7,180 nucleotides of DNA from Pseudomonadota bacterium (GCA_023411405.1 JAEYOU010000113.1:1-7180), one strand, 5' to 3'. Numbered from the stretch's first letter, positions 1-7,037 are shown. Notes: a model not told the origin generated them from the letters alone. Program-made: numbers and translations.

Positions 1-604
1 GCCCTGCCCTCCCGATGGCCGCCGCGAACGCCCTCCGCTCCCCCGGCTCCCGCGCCATCACCCCCGCCCAGCCCTCGGCGTGCGCGCGCGCCTGGGTCCG
101 TCGCTCGCCGCGCACGGTGAGGCACAGGTGCTCCGCCTCGAGCACGCAGCCGGCGCCGCGCGCGCCGAGGTGCTCGACCAGCGCCGCGGCGATCTGCTCC
201 GCGAGGTCCTCCTGGAGCACGAGCCGGTGCGCGAGCGCGTCGACGAGCTGGACGAGCTGACCGAAGCCGACGAGCTTGCCGGCCGGCAGGTAGCCGACGT
301 GGGCCACGCCCCGCGACGGCAGGAGGTGGTGCGGGCAGACCGAGTGATACTCGATGCGGGTGAGCGCGACGAGCGCGCGCGCCTCGCTCCTCGACGCCGG
401 CGCCAGGATCGCGGCGGGCTCGTGGCCGTAGCCGTCGAGCAGCTCCTCCACCCACGCCTGCGCGACGCGGGCGGGTGTCCCCGCCAGCTCGCCCGACCCG
501 CGCACCTCCGCGGGCAGCCCCAGCGCGTCGAGGAACCGCGCGACCGCACCGGCGAGCGCGGCCGGCCTCTCCGCCGGTGGGCGTGCCCTAGTTCGAGCGG
601 CCAC
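1..604 (-). CDS. folE: GTP cyclohydrolase I family protein (FolE-like), C-terminus cut by window edge
   Basis: Homologues convert GTP to 7,8-dihydroneopterin triphosphate, the entry step to folate and to preQ0/queuosine. The frame is open from a GTG at 604 to the window edge, giving 201 residues of a family usually 180-220 long, so only a few C-terminal residues should be missing. The motif TPARVAQAWVEELL (about 41-54) is the family's N-terminal helix. The zinc ligands are present as Cys90 and His93 in CPHH and Cys161 in EHLCLTVRG. Gln131-Glu132 match the catalytic QE, and His159 and Arg165 are kept. Aligned without gaps to E. coli FolE between the two Cys ligands (from memory), Ser135, Lys136 and Arg139 are replaced by Gly115, Gln116 and Gln119. 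The GTG start lies 17 nt inside queD with GAGGG a few bases upstream; the frame has a stop just before it and no later convincing start. It is translationally coupled to queD, so a preQ0 role is inferred. The family call is firm; the exact reaction is less so. Confidence 0.88.
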   Translation of the reverse strand, partial: MAARTRARPPAERPAALAGAVARFLDALGLPAEVRGSGELAGTPARVAQAWVEELLDGYGHEPAAILAPASRSEARALVALTRIEYHSVCPHHLLPSRGVAHVGYLPAGKLVGFGQLVQLVDALAHRLVLQEDLAEQIAAALVEHLGARGAGCVLEAEHLCLTVRGERRTQARAHAEGWAGVMAREPGERRAFAAAIGRAG

Positions 605-983
605 CAGGCCCTCGGTACGTCACGCACGAGTCGGGGATCTCGTAGAGGCGCACCTCGCAGAGCCCGGGCACGTGCGGCTCGAGGACCTCCCAGATCCACC
701 GGGCGATGTTCTCGGCGGTGGGGTTCTCGAGGACGTCGTTCAGGTCGCGGTGGTCCGCGCGCGCGAGGACGTGCTCCTGGACCGCCTGCTTCACCAGGCC
801 GAAGTCGATGATCATGCCGGTTCGTGGATCGACCTCCCCCTCGAGGCCGATGAAGAACCGGTAGTTGTGCCCGTGCTGGCGGAAGCAGGGGCCGTCGTAG
901 CGGGGCAGCCGGTGCGCGGCGGCGAAGTAGAACTCGACGTCCAGGCGCATACGCCGGCGATCGGTGTAGTCGATGGCGGCCAT
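588..983 (-). CDS. queD: 6-carboxy-5,6,7,8-tetrahydropterin synthase (QueD / 6-pyruvoyl-tetrahydropterin synthase family)
   Basis: QueD turns dihydroneopterin triphosphate, the FolE product, into 6-carboxytetrahydropterin, the second step to preQ0 and queuosine in tRNA. The 131-residue protein has all expected parts: zinc ligands His24 (AAAHRLP), His37 and His39 (HGHNY); the catalytic Cys33 (GPCFRQHGH); the Asp77-His78 pair (ADHRDLND); the LENPTAENIARWIWE helix (85-99); and Glu115 near the C-terminus, followed by CVTYRG. This pattern follows E. coli QueD (121 aa) closely, including the TGMIIDFG strand, and favours QueD over the folate-type paralogues. The ATG at 983 has TAAGGGG just upstream, overlapping the stop of the Rieske gene, and is preferred over an internal ATG at 950, which lacks a ribosome site but would give a length nearer to E. 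coli QueD. It lies 7 nt after the Rieske gene and overlaps folE by 17 nt. Confidence 0.95.
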   Translation of the reverse strand: MAAIDYTDRRRMRLDVEFYFAAAHRLPRYDGPCFRQHGHNYRFFIGLEGEVDPRTGMIIDFGLVKQAVQEHVLARADHRDLNDVLENPTAENIARWIWEVLEPHVPGLCEVRLYEIPDSCVTYRGPGGRSN

Positions 984-990
984 GCGCCCC

Positions 991-1293
991 TTATAGCTCC
1001 AGGAAGACCTCTCCGCCCTCCACGGTGACGTCGTACGTGCGGACGGAGACGCCGGGGAACTCCGGGCAGCTCCCGTCGGAGAGCCGGAAGGGCCAGGCGT
1101 GGAGCGGGCACCAGACGATCCCGGCCCGCACCTCCCCGAACGCCAGGCTCGCGCCGCGGTGCGGACACACGGCGTCGAGCGCGCGCAGGCGGTCGCCGTC
1201 GCGGAAGAGCGCGACCTCGCGGCCGTCCGGGAGCTCGAACAGCGCCCCCCCCTCGGGCGGGAGCTCGTCCAGGCGTGCCAGCCGATGGTTCAT
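991..1293 (-). CDS. Rieske [2Fe-2S] ferredoxin-like protein (NirD/ferredoxin-component type)
   Basis: This is a small soluble Rieske protein of 100 residues, about the size of a stand-alone Rieske ferredoxin. Cluster ligands are Cys43 and His45 (CPHRGASL) and Cys62 and His65 (WCPLHAWPF), separated by the 16-residue spacing typical of the fold. There is no signal peptide, membrane helix or attached oxygenase domain, so it is probably a cytoplasmic electron carrier or a small reductase subunit. The ATG at 1293 was chosen because the protein homology begins there (LARLDELPPEGG); the frame runs open 33 codons further upstream, with no good ribosome site for either option. It is the first gene of a tight unit with queD and folE, which suggests but does not prove a role beside preQ0/queuosine synthesis. 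The electron partner cannot be told from the sequence. Confidence 0.9.
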   Translation of the reverse strand: MNHRLARLDELPPEGGALFELPDGREVALFRDGDRLRALDAVCPHRGASLAFGEVRAGIVWCPLHAWPFRLSDGSCPEFPGVSVRTYDVTVEGGEVFLEL

Positions 1294-1451
1294 GCCGCGC
1301 TTGTAAGCAGAGCGAGGGCGACGCATGTTGCGACGCGTCGTGTCATTCGGGTTCCCCACCCGGTGGGGGCCCGTTGGGGCACTACAGACCACCCGGGACC
1401 GTAACTCTTCGTGTACCTGGGCGTCATCTGGATCGGGGGAAGGGTGTGACC
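1294..1451. promoter_or_regulatory. Divergent intergenic region between the Rieske-queD-folE unit and the Fis-type gene, with two dyads
   Basis: These 158 nt must hold the promoters of two divergent units. Two dyads are visible: CGACGCGTCG at 1331-1340 (perfect 10-bp palindrome) and CCCCACC-C-GGTGGGG at 1354-1368 (7-bp arms about one central base). The second is too compact for a good hairpin and looks more like a protein-binding site. I could not find a convincing sigma-70 or sigma-54 promoter on either strand. The divergently encoded Fis-type protein is an obvious candidate binder, which is inference. Confidence 0.45.
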
Positions 1452-1817
1452 ATGCGCACCGTACTCGTGGAGTCTGATCCCCAGCGCCGGGCGGAGCTGG
1501 GGCGCATCCTGGAATCGGCTGGCCAGGCAGTGGCGCTCGCGCCGGATCTGGCGGGAGCGTACGTCGAGGCGCTCGCGGGTGAGGAGCTGCGGGCCTCGGG
1601 CAAGCGGGGACGACCGAGCCTGGCCGAGTTGGACCGCCGCTACGCGCGCGAGATCCTGCAGCAGACGGGCGGGAACAAGACGCGGGCAGCGGAGATCCTC
1701 GCGATCGACCGCAAGACGCTCTACCGGCTCATCGGCGAGGGCCCAGCGCACCGGCACGAGGCTGGTGAGCCCGAGAACGTCGCCGCGCCGATGCAGGCGA
1801 GCCCGCGCAACGTCTGA
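1452..1817 (+). CDS. Short Fis-type helix-turn-helix regulator with a truncated receiver-like N-terminus
   Basis: The product has 121 residues. Residues 3-40 (TVLVESDPQRRAELGRIL onward) resemble the first strand, helix and second strand of a response-regulator receiver domain, but the rest, including the phospho-acceptor Asp and the conserved Thr/Lys, is absent. After a linker with KRGRPSL (51-57, an AT-hook-like RGRP core), residues 58-94 form a typical Fis/NtrC C-terminal helix-turn-helix (REILQQTGGNKTRAAEIL, then DRKTLYRLI as recognition helix). No AAA+ sigma-54 activation domain is present. The C-terminal 25 residues are low in structure. The ATG at 1452 was chosen because a purine-rich GGGGGAAGGG lies 7 nt upstream and receiver homology starts at once; the frame is open further upstream without homology. 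It is probably a DNA-binding protein that does not respond to phosphorylation. It is convergent with ihfA. Targets are unknown. Confidence 0.85.
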   Translation: MRTVLVESDPQRRAELGRILESAGQAVALAPDLAGAYVEALAGEELRASGKRGRPSLAELDRRYAREILQQTGGNKTRAAEILAIDRKTLYRLIGEGPAHRHEAGEPENVAAPMQASPRNV

Positions 1818-1865
1818 GCGCGGGGCGGCTCGAGGCGGCCGAGAGAGGCACGCGCTGCGACGGCG

Positions 1866-2189
1866 TCACTCGCCGGGGTTGCCCGGCGGCGGCGTCGTCG
1901 CCCCAGCGGCGGCGGCGGTGTTGAGCGCGTTCTTCAGGACCTGACTGGGGCGGAACGTCAGGACGCGGCGAGCGCTGATCTCGATCTCCTCGCCCGTCTG
2001 CGGGTTTCGCCCCACGCGAGACTTCTTGTCTCGGATGATGAAGTTCCCGAAGCCGCTGATCTTGATCTTCTCTCCGCGCTCGAGCGTCTCCTTGATGGTG
2101 TCGAACACCATCTCGACGACCTCGGCCGCCTCCTTCTTGGAGAAGCCCACCTTCTCGTAGACGCTCTCGATGATGTCGGCCTTGGTCAC
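1866..2189 (-). CDS. ihfA: Integration host factor alpha subunit (HU/IHF family)
   Basis: This is a 107-residue DNA-bending protein of the HU/IHF family. The dimerisation helices run from MTKADIIESVYEKVGFSKKE to about residue 40, followed by KISGFGNF (43-50), the hallmark of the family. The DNA-gripping beta-arm spans about 55-78 and has the intercalating proline in GRNPQTGEE; ARRVLTFRPSQVLK (73-86) is closer to IHF-alpha than to HU or IHF-beta. The tail from about residue 92 (AAAAGATTPPPGNPGE) is longer than in E. coli and Pro/Ala-rich. Start is GTG at 2189, with GGAGAG 5 nt upstream. Its place downstream of pheST matches the pheS-pheT-ihfA order of many proteobacteria, but here a membrane-protein gene and a 169-nt gap intervene, with a candidate promoter of its own. 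It would act as half of a heterodimer with IHF-beta; a homodimer cannot be excluded. Confidence 0.93.
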   Translation of the reverse strand: MTKADIIESVYEKVGFSKKEAAEVVEMVFDTIKETLERGEKIKISGFGNFIIRDKKSRVGRNPQTGEEIEISARRVLTFRPSQVLKNALNTAAAAGATTPPPGNPGE

Positions 2190-2224
2190 GGTCGCTCTCC
2201 GATCGGCGCGGCTAAGTGTTGAAT

Positions 2225-2253
2225 TCCGTAGCGTAATTCTCCGGTGGTGTCAA
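2225..2253 (-). promoter_or_regulatory. Candidate sigma-70-type promoter for ihfA
   Basis: A perfect -35 hexamer TTGACA (2253-2248, minus strand) is followed after 17 nt by TACGGA (2230-2225), a weak -10. The segment lies in an AT-richer island (2211-2256) that stands out in this GC-rich window, 36 nt upstream of the ihfA GTG. The -10 matches the consensus poorly, so the exact start of transcription is uncertain. If real, it lets ihfA be expressed apart from the pheST operon. Confidence 0.5.
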
Positions 2254-2280
2254 TTGCTCGGGCTCCGCCCTCGCCCCGTC

Positions 2281-2297
2281 GGCGGGCAGAGCCCGCC
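2281..2297. repeat. Perfect hairpin GGCGGGC-AGA-GCCCGCC upstream of the ihfA promoter
   Basis: There are 7-bp arms with a 3-nt loop in the gap between the membrane-protein gene and ihfA. There is no U-run on either strand, so it is not a textbook intrinsic terminator. It could slow or end transcription coming from pheT, or be a simple GC-rich dyad. A second, looser inverted repeat pairs CCCGTGA (2325-2331) with TCACGGG (2359-2365), which includes the stop codon of the membrane-protein gene. Its loop holds three tandem GAGCCC units (2334-2351). Confidence 0.5.
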
Positions 2298-2358
2298 TCC
2301 TCCGCCGAATGCGCGCGGCTACCCCCCGTGAACGAGCCCGAGCCCGAGCCCGCAGGAC

Positions 2359-2760
2359 TCACGGGCGCGCTCCGTCGCCGTCATCGACCTTCCCGAGCTC
2401 CTCCTTGGCACGCTCGCGCGCAGCGCGGGTCCGCTCGGCGGCCTCGTCGAGGATCCGCTCCGCCTCGGGGGGCGCAGGCGCCGACACGACGGCCCCCGCG
2501 GGCTCCCGCCCGACCCCTGCGGTGCGTGCGAGGACGATCGTGCTGGCTGCGACGGCGAGGACCGAGAGACAGAGCGCGGCGATCGCGATCGCCCGCCGCG
2601 CTCCGCTCCTCACGGCGCGGAGGGAGAGTCCGGCGGACGCGAGGCCGACGGCGAGCCCGAACGGGGCCGCGATGGGGTTCCAGGAGGCGAGCGCGGCGGC
2701 GATCGCGAACCCGACCGCCGGGAAGGCAAGCCTGCCGGCCCGCTTGCCTTCTGCGCCCAC
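2359..2760 (-). CDS. Small predicted membrane protein, function unknown
   Basis: I do not recognise a specific family. The 133 residues hold three hydrophobic stretches (about 11-27, 30-50 and 57-79), separated by a WNPIAAPFG turn and an RSGARR basic loop. The middle pair with NP-x-A-P-x-G recalls the small DUF4190-like membrane proteins, but that is a resemblance only. After a Pro/Ala linker (86-98), a charged helix with possible coiled-coil character (99-122, rich in Glu, Arg and Ala) leads to an acidic end. Start is GTG at 2760, 3 nt after the pheT stop, with GAGG and TAGGG inside the end of pheT, so translation is probably coupled to pheT. By the positive-inside rule the basic N-terminus and RSGARR loop would lie in the cytoplasm, which is hard to reconcile with two helices between basic ends; 11-50 may be a hairpin. 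Codon use matches its neighbours. Confidence 0.75.
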   Translation of the reverse strand: MGAEGKRAGRLAFPAVGFAIAAALASWNPIAAPFGLAVGLASAGLSLRAVRSGARRAIAIAALCLSVLAVAASTIVLARTAGVGREPAGAVVSAPAPPEAERILDEAAERTRAARERAKEELGKVDDGDGARP

Positions 2761-2763
2761 GCC

Positions 2764-5205
2764 CTAGCCTCGCAGCTCCGCGCCGACCCGCTTCGCCAGC
2801 CGCTCCAGGATGCGCTTGTGGGCGGCGTCGGCGTCGGCGTCGGTGAGGGTCCGGTCCGGCGCGCGGTAGCGGATGGCGAGGGCCAGGTTCTTCCTGCCCG
2901 CGGCGAGCGGCGCGCCGCGGTAGACGTCGAACAGCGTCACGTCCTCGACCAGCGGCTCCTCGCGGACGACCGCCTCGACGGACGCCGCGGTCACGCCCTC
3001 CTCCACGACGACGGCGAGATCCCGGAGGACGGCGGGGAGGTGCGGGATGGGGCGGTACTGCGGAACGAGCTTCGCGGCGCGGAGGAGCGCGTCCAGGTGG
3101 AGCTCGAAGGCGTAGACGCCGCGCGGGAGCTCGAAGGCGGCGGCGACCTTCGGGTGAAGCTCGCCGACGTCGCCCAGCACCTCGTCCACGCCGTCGCGCG
3201 ACGAGGCAGGGAGGACGAGCGCCGCCGACTGGCGCGGGTGGAGCCACCCCTCGCCGGGAGCCCGCCACGAGGCGCCGCCGATCCCGAGCGCCTCGAGCAC
3301 GCCCTCGACGGCCGCCTTGGCGTCGTAGAAGTCCAGCGGGTCGCCGCCGACCGCCCAGCCGACCGGGTGACGCCGGCCGAGGAGGACGCCGGAGACCTGG
3401 AGCGACTCCGAGGACGGTTGCTTCTCGGGCGAGGGATTCGGGTGGTAGGTGCGCGCGAGCTCGTACAGCCGCACGTCGTCCACGCGCTGCCGCCGGTTGA
3501 GGACGGCGTTCTTGAGGAGCGAGGGGACGAGCTTCGTGCGCATCACCGCGAGGTCGGCGCTGATCGGGTTCTTGAGCGCGACCCCGAGGGCCCTGCCCTT
3601 CCCGTCACCGGTGACGACCGTGTACGCGAACGGCTCGAGGTCTCGCGTCGCCACGAAGCTGAAGTTGACGGCCTCGCTGAACCCCGCAGCCTCGAGCGCG
3701 GCGCGGATCCGGCCGACGGCGCGGGCCTCGTCCGGCGCGGCCGGCGTGTCCACGGCGTTGGGCGGGAGCGTCTCGGGGATGGCGTCGTAGCCCTTCGTGC
3801 GGACGAGCTCCTCGACGAGGTCCTCCTCGATCGACACGTCCACCCGCCAGGTCGGCACGGTCCAGGTCGCGCCCTCGGCGTCGGCGCCGCGCGGATCGAA
3901 CCCGAGCCCGCGCAGGATCTGCTCGGTCTCGGCGCGCGAGACGTCCATCCCGAGCACCTCGGCCGGACGGTGCCACCGGAGGCGGACCTCGGGGGCGCGG
4001 ACGGGGCGCGGGTGCGCATCGACGATCCCCGGCCGGACCTTCCCGCCGGCGAGCTCGGCGATGAGCGCTGCGCAGCGATCGAGCGCCGGGATCACCATCC
4101 CGGGGTCGGCGCCGCGCTCGAAGCGGTAGGAGGCCTCGGTCTTGAGCCCGTGGCGCCGGGAGGTGCGGCGCACGGTCGAGGGCTGGAACCAGGCGGACTC
4201 GAGGAGGACGCGGGTGGTCCCGGCGGAGATCTCGGAGTCCCCTCCCCCCATCACGCCGGCCAGCGCGCTCCCGCGCTCGCGATCGGCGATGAGGAGGTCG
4301 TCCGGGTCGAGCGCGCGATCCTTCCCGTCGAGCGTGGTGAGGTGCTCGCGCGCGCGCGCGGTGCGGACCACGATCTCGCGGCCGGCGACCTTCTCGAGGT
4401 CGAACGCGTGGAGCGGGTGGCCGAGCTCGAGGAGGACGAGGTTCGTCGCGTCCACCACGTTGGAGATCGAGCGGATGCCGAGCGACTCGAGCCGGCGGGC
4501 GAGCCAGAGCGGGGACGGCCCGATCTGGACGCCCTCGACGACGCGCGCCGCGTAGCGGGCGCACTTGTCGGGGCTCTCGATCGTGACCTTCACGGCCTCG
4601 CCCGCGGGCGGGCCTGCCTCGGCGAGCTTCGCGTCGGGCGGGCGGACGGTCCGGCCGAGCAGCGCCGCCAGCTCGCGCGCGATGCCGAGGTGCGAGAGCG
4701 CGTCGGGGCGGTTCGGGGTGACGTTCACCTCGAGCAGCACGTCGTCGAGGCCCAGCGCCGCCGCGATGGGCGTGCCGGGCGCGACCTCGCGGGGGAGGAT
4801 GAGCAGCCCGCTCGCGTCCTCGGCGATCCCGAGCTCGCGCGCGCTGCAGAGCATCCCGGAGGACTCGACGCCGCGGAGCTTCGCCTTCTCGATCTTCGCG
4901 CCGCCGGGGAGGACCGACCCCACGGTGGCGAGCGGCACGACGTCGCCCACCTGGTAGTTCTTGGCGCCGCAGACGACCTGGAGCGGCTCGCCCTTTCCCG
5001 TCTCGACGCGGGTGACGGAGAGCTTCTCGGCGTTGGGGTGCTTCTCCGAGGCGACGATGCGCGCGGCGACCACGCCCTCGAGCCCCTTCCCCAGCCGCTC
5101 GATCGCCTCGACCTCGAGGCCGACGGCGGTGAGGCGGCGAGCCACTTCTTCCGGCGCCGGGAGCTCGCCCAGGAGCTCGGAGAGCCATTTCAAGGAGACG
5201 CGCAT
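2764..5205 (-). CDS. pheT: Phenylalanine--tRNA ligase beta subunit
   Basis: This is the beta subunit of the alpha2-beta2 enzyme that charges tRNA-Phe; it binds tRNA and edits misacylated Tyr-tRNA. The length, 813 residues, is normal for bacteria. Domains in order: N-terminal region with MRVSLKWLSELL; EMAP-like tRNA-binding domain (about 40-150, with VVCGAKNYQVGD and SSGMLCSARELG); B3/B4 editing domain (about 212-386, with LGHPLHAFDLEK at 261-272 and LLESAWFQPS around Glu336); B5 (about 406-475, ending WRVDVSIEEDLVEELVR); the inactive class II core (about 490-705); and the C-terminal FDX-ACB anticodon-binding domain (717-810, RDLAVVVEEGVT, RTLTDADADAAHKRI). The DADADA run comes from three tandem 6-bp units at 2824-2841. 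The ATG at 5205 starts 6 nt after pheS with only a weak ribosome site, consistent with coupling. All domains appear intact. Confidence 0.98.
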   Translation of the reverse strand: MRVSLKWLSELLGELPAPEEVARRLTAVGLEVEAIERLGKGLEGVVAARIVASEKHPNAEKLSVTRVETGKGEPLQVVCGAKNYQVGDVVPLATVGSVLPGGAKIEKAKLRGVESSGMLCSARELGIAEDASGLLILPREVAPGTPIAAALGLDDVLLEVNVTPNRPDALSHLGIARELAALLGRTVRPPDAKLAEAGPPAGEAVKVTIESPDKCARYAARVVEGVQIGPSPLWLARRLESLGIRSISNVVDATNLVLLELGHPLHAFDLEKVAGREIVVRTARAREHLTTLDGKDRALDPDDLLIADRERGSALAGVMGGGDSEISAGTTRVLLESAWFQPSTVRRTSRRHGLKTEASYRFERGADPGMVIPALDRCAALIAELAGGKVRPGIVDAHPRPVRAPEVRLRWHRPAEVLGMDVSRAETEQILRGLGFDPRGADAEGATWTVPTWRVDVSIEEDLVEELVRTKGYDAIPETLPPNAVDTPAAPDEARAVGRIRAALEAAGFSEAVNFSFVATRDLEPFAYTVVTGDGKGRALGVALKNPISADLAVMRTKLVPSLLKNAVLNRRQRVDDVRLYELARTYHPNPSPEKQPSSESLQVSGVLLGRRHPVGWAVGGDPLDFYDAKAAVEGVLEALGIGGASWRAPGEGWLHPRQSAALVLPASSRDGVDEVLGDVGELHPKVAAAFELPRGVYAFELHLDALLRAAKLVPQYRPIPHLPAVLRDLAVVVEEGVTAASVEAVVREEPLVEDVTLFDVYRGAPLAAGRKNLALAIRYRAPDRTLTDADADAAHKRILERLAKRVGAELRG

Positions 5206-5211
5206 GGGTGC

Positions 5212-6327
<1,116 letters not shown>

Positions 6328-6336
6328 GCCCCCGCC

Positions 6337-6681
6337 CTAGGCCTGCGCGGCCTTCACGACCGCCGCGAAGTCGCCGGGGACGGAGAGCGCCAGATCGGCC
6401 AGGATCTTCCGGTCGAGCGCCACGCCGGCCTTCTTCATCGCCGCCGTGAGCCGCGAGTAGGTCGTGCCGTTGAGCCGCGCGGCCGCGTTGATGCGGGTGA
6501 TCCAGAGCGCGCGGAAGTTGCGGCGCTTCAGCCGGCGGTCGCGGGTCGAGTAGTTGAGGGCGCGCTCCACCGCCTGATTGGCGCGCTTGTAGCAGTTCTT
6601 CCTGCGACCGCGGAAGCCCTTGGCGAGCTTCAGGACGCGGTTGCGACGGCGGCGGGCCTTGAACCCCTTCTTGACGCGCAT
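6337..6681 (-). CDS. rplT: 50S ribosomal protein L20
   Basis: L20 binds 23S rRNA early in assembly of the large subunit and in several bacteria represses its own operon. The 114 residues match the family along their length (usual 115-120). They comprise a basic, extended N-terminus (KKGFKARRRRNRVLKLAKGF, from residue 4), the central NYSTRDRRLKRRNFRALWI (43-61), INAAARLNGTTYSRL (64-78), and the globular C-terminal MKKAGVALDRKILADLA. The ATG at 6681 has GGAG 7 nt upstream. It follows rpmI after an unusually long 152-nt spacer and precedes pheS by 9 nt. Confidence 0.98.
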   Translation of the reverse strand: MRVKKGFKARRRRNRVLKLAKGFRGRRKNCYKRANQAVERALNYSTRDRRLKRRNFRALWITRINAAARLNGTTYSRLTAAMKKAGVALDRKILADLALSVPGDFAAVVKAAQA

Positions 6682-6690
6682 CTTCGTTCT
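6682..6690 (-). promoter_or_regulatory. rplT translation-start leader AGAACGAAG, identical to that of rpmI
   Basis: The nine bases before the rplT ATG (6690-6682) are the same as those before the rpmI ATG (7046-7038), making a 12-nt identity with the start codon. Each has a Shine-Dalgarno sequence just upstream: GGAG for rplT and GAGGA for rpmI. This supports both starts and may reflect common control or a shared initiation-friendly A-rich leader. Confidence 0.55.
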
Positions 6691-6833
6691 CCGTGCCGGC
6701 GGGAGGCGCCGCGCTCGTCACTCAGCGTGACGACACGAACGCGCTTCGACCCCGCTTGGGCGTTCTCGCTCGCGATCCTCGCGAGCAGTGTTCGCTTCTC
6801 CGCTCACCCTGAGCCCGTCGACGGGCCTGGTCC
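6682..6833. promoter_or_regulatory. Dyad-rich rpmI-rplT spacer
   Basis: This 152-nt spacer lies within what is normally a tightly packed gene pair. It holds three strong inverted repeats: TCGTCAC-TCAGC-GTGACGA (6715-6733), GCTCGCGA-TCC-TCGCGAGC (6768-6786, 8-bp arms, 3-nt loop) and the 14-nt palindrome GCCCGTCGACGGGC (6813-6826) directly downstream of the rpmI stop. No open frame of interest or U-run follows the hairpins on the minus strand. Possible roles are RNA processing, attenuation, L20 feedback, or a dispersed repeat element. Confidence 0.55.
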
Positions 6834-7037
6834 CTACCGGGCGTACGGGAAGCACTCCATGATCTTCTTCTGATCCATCGGGGCCAGGTGATCCGTGCCC
6901 TTGAGATGGCGCTTCTGCTTCTTCGTCTTCCCGAACGTCGCCAGGTGGCGGACGCCGGCGCGGCGGAACTTCACCTTGCCGGACTTCTTCACGTCGAACC
7001 GCTTCTTGGCGCCGCTCTTCGTCTTCAGCTTGGGCAT
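6834..7037 (-). CDS. rpmI: 50S ribosomal protein L35
   Basis: This is a small basic ribosomal protein of the large subunit, 67 residues (usual about 65). MPKLKTKSGAKKRFDVKKSG at the N-terminus, then KVKFRRAGVRHLATFGKTKK and RHLKGTDHLAPMDQKKI, are typical L35 features; the end ECFPYAR also fits the family. The ATG at 7037 has GAGGA about 9 nt upstream. It lies 39 nt downstream of infC and upstream of rplT, the conserved infC-rpmI-rplT order. Confidence 0.98.
   Translation of the reverse strand: MPKLKTKSGAKKRFDVKKSGKVKFRRAGVRHLATFGKTKKQKRHLKGTDHLAPMDQKKIMECFPYAR

Noticed and set aside
58..811. Long open frames overlapping folE and queD (minus 58-699, plus 80-811)
   Set aside because: They are Arg/Ser/Ala-rich shadow translations with no motifs; the FolE and QueD frames carry complete zinc and catalytic motifs.
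1818..1865. Possible bidirectional terminator between the convergent Fis-type gene and ihfA
   Set aside because: Only short 4-bp pairings and a CTCGAG palindrome are visible, with no stable stem or U-run on either strand.
2244..2846. Plus-strand open frames over the membrane-protein gene and minus-strand 2381-3268
   Set aside because: They are Arg/Pro-rich GC shadows without ribosome sites or recognisable domains; the minus-strand frame at 2359-2760 has clear membrane segments and coupling to pheT.
4347..4360. Run of (CG)7 inside pheT, possible Z-DNA
   Set aside because: It encodes ordinary PheT residues (around TARARE) in GC-rich codons; alternating CG runs of this length are expected at this base composition.
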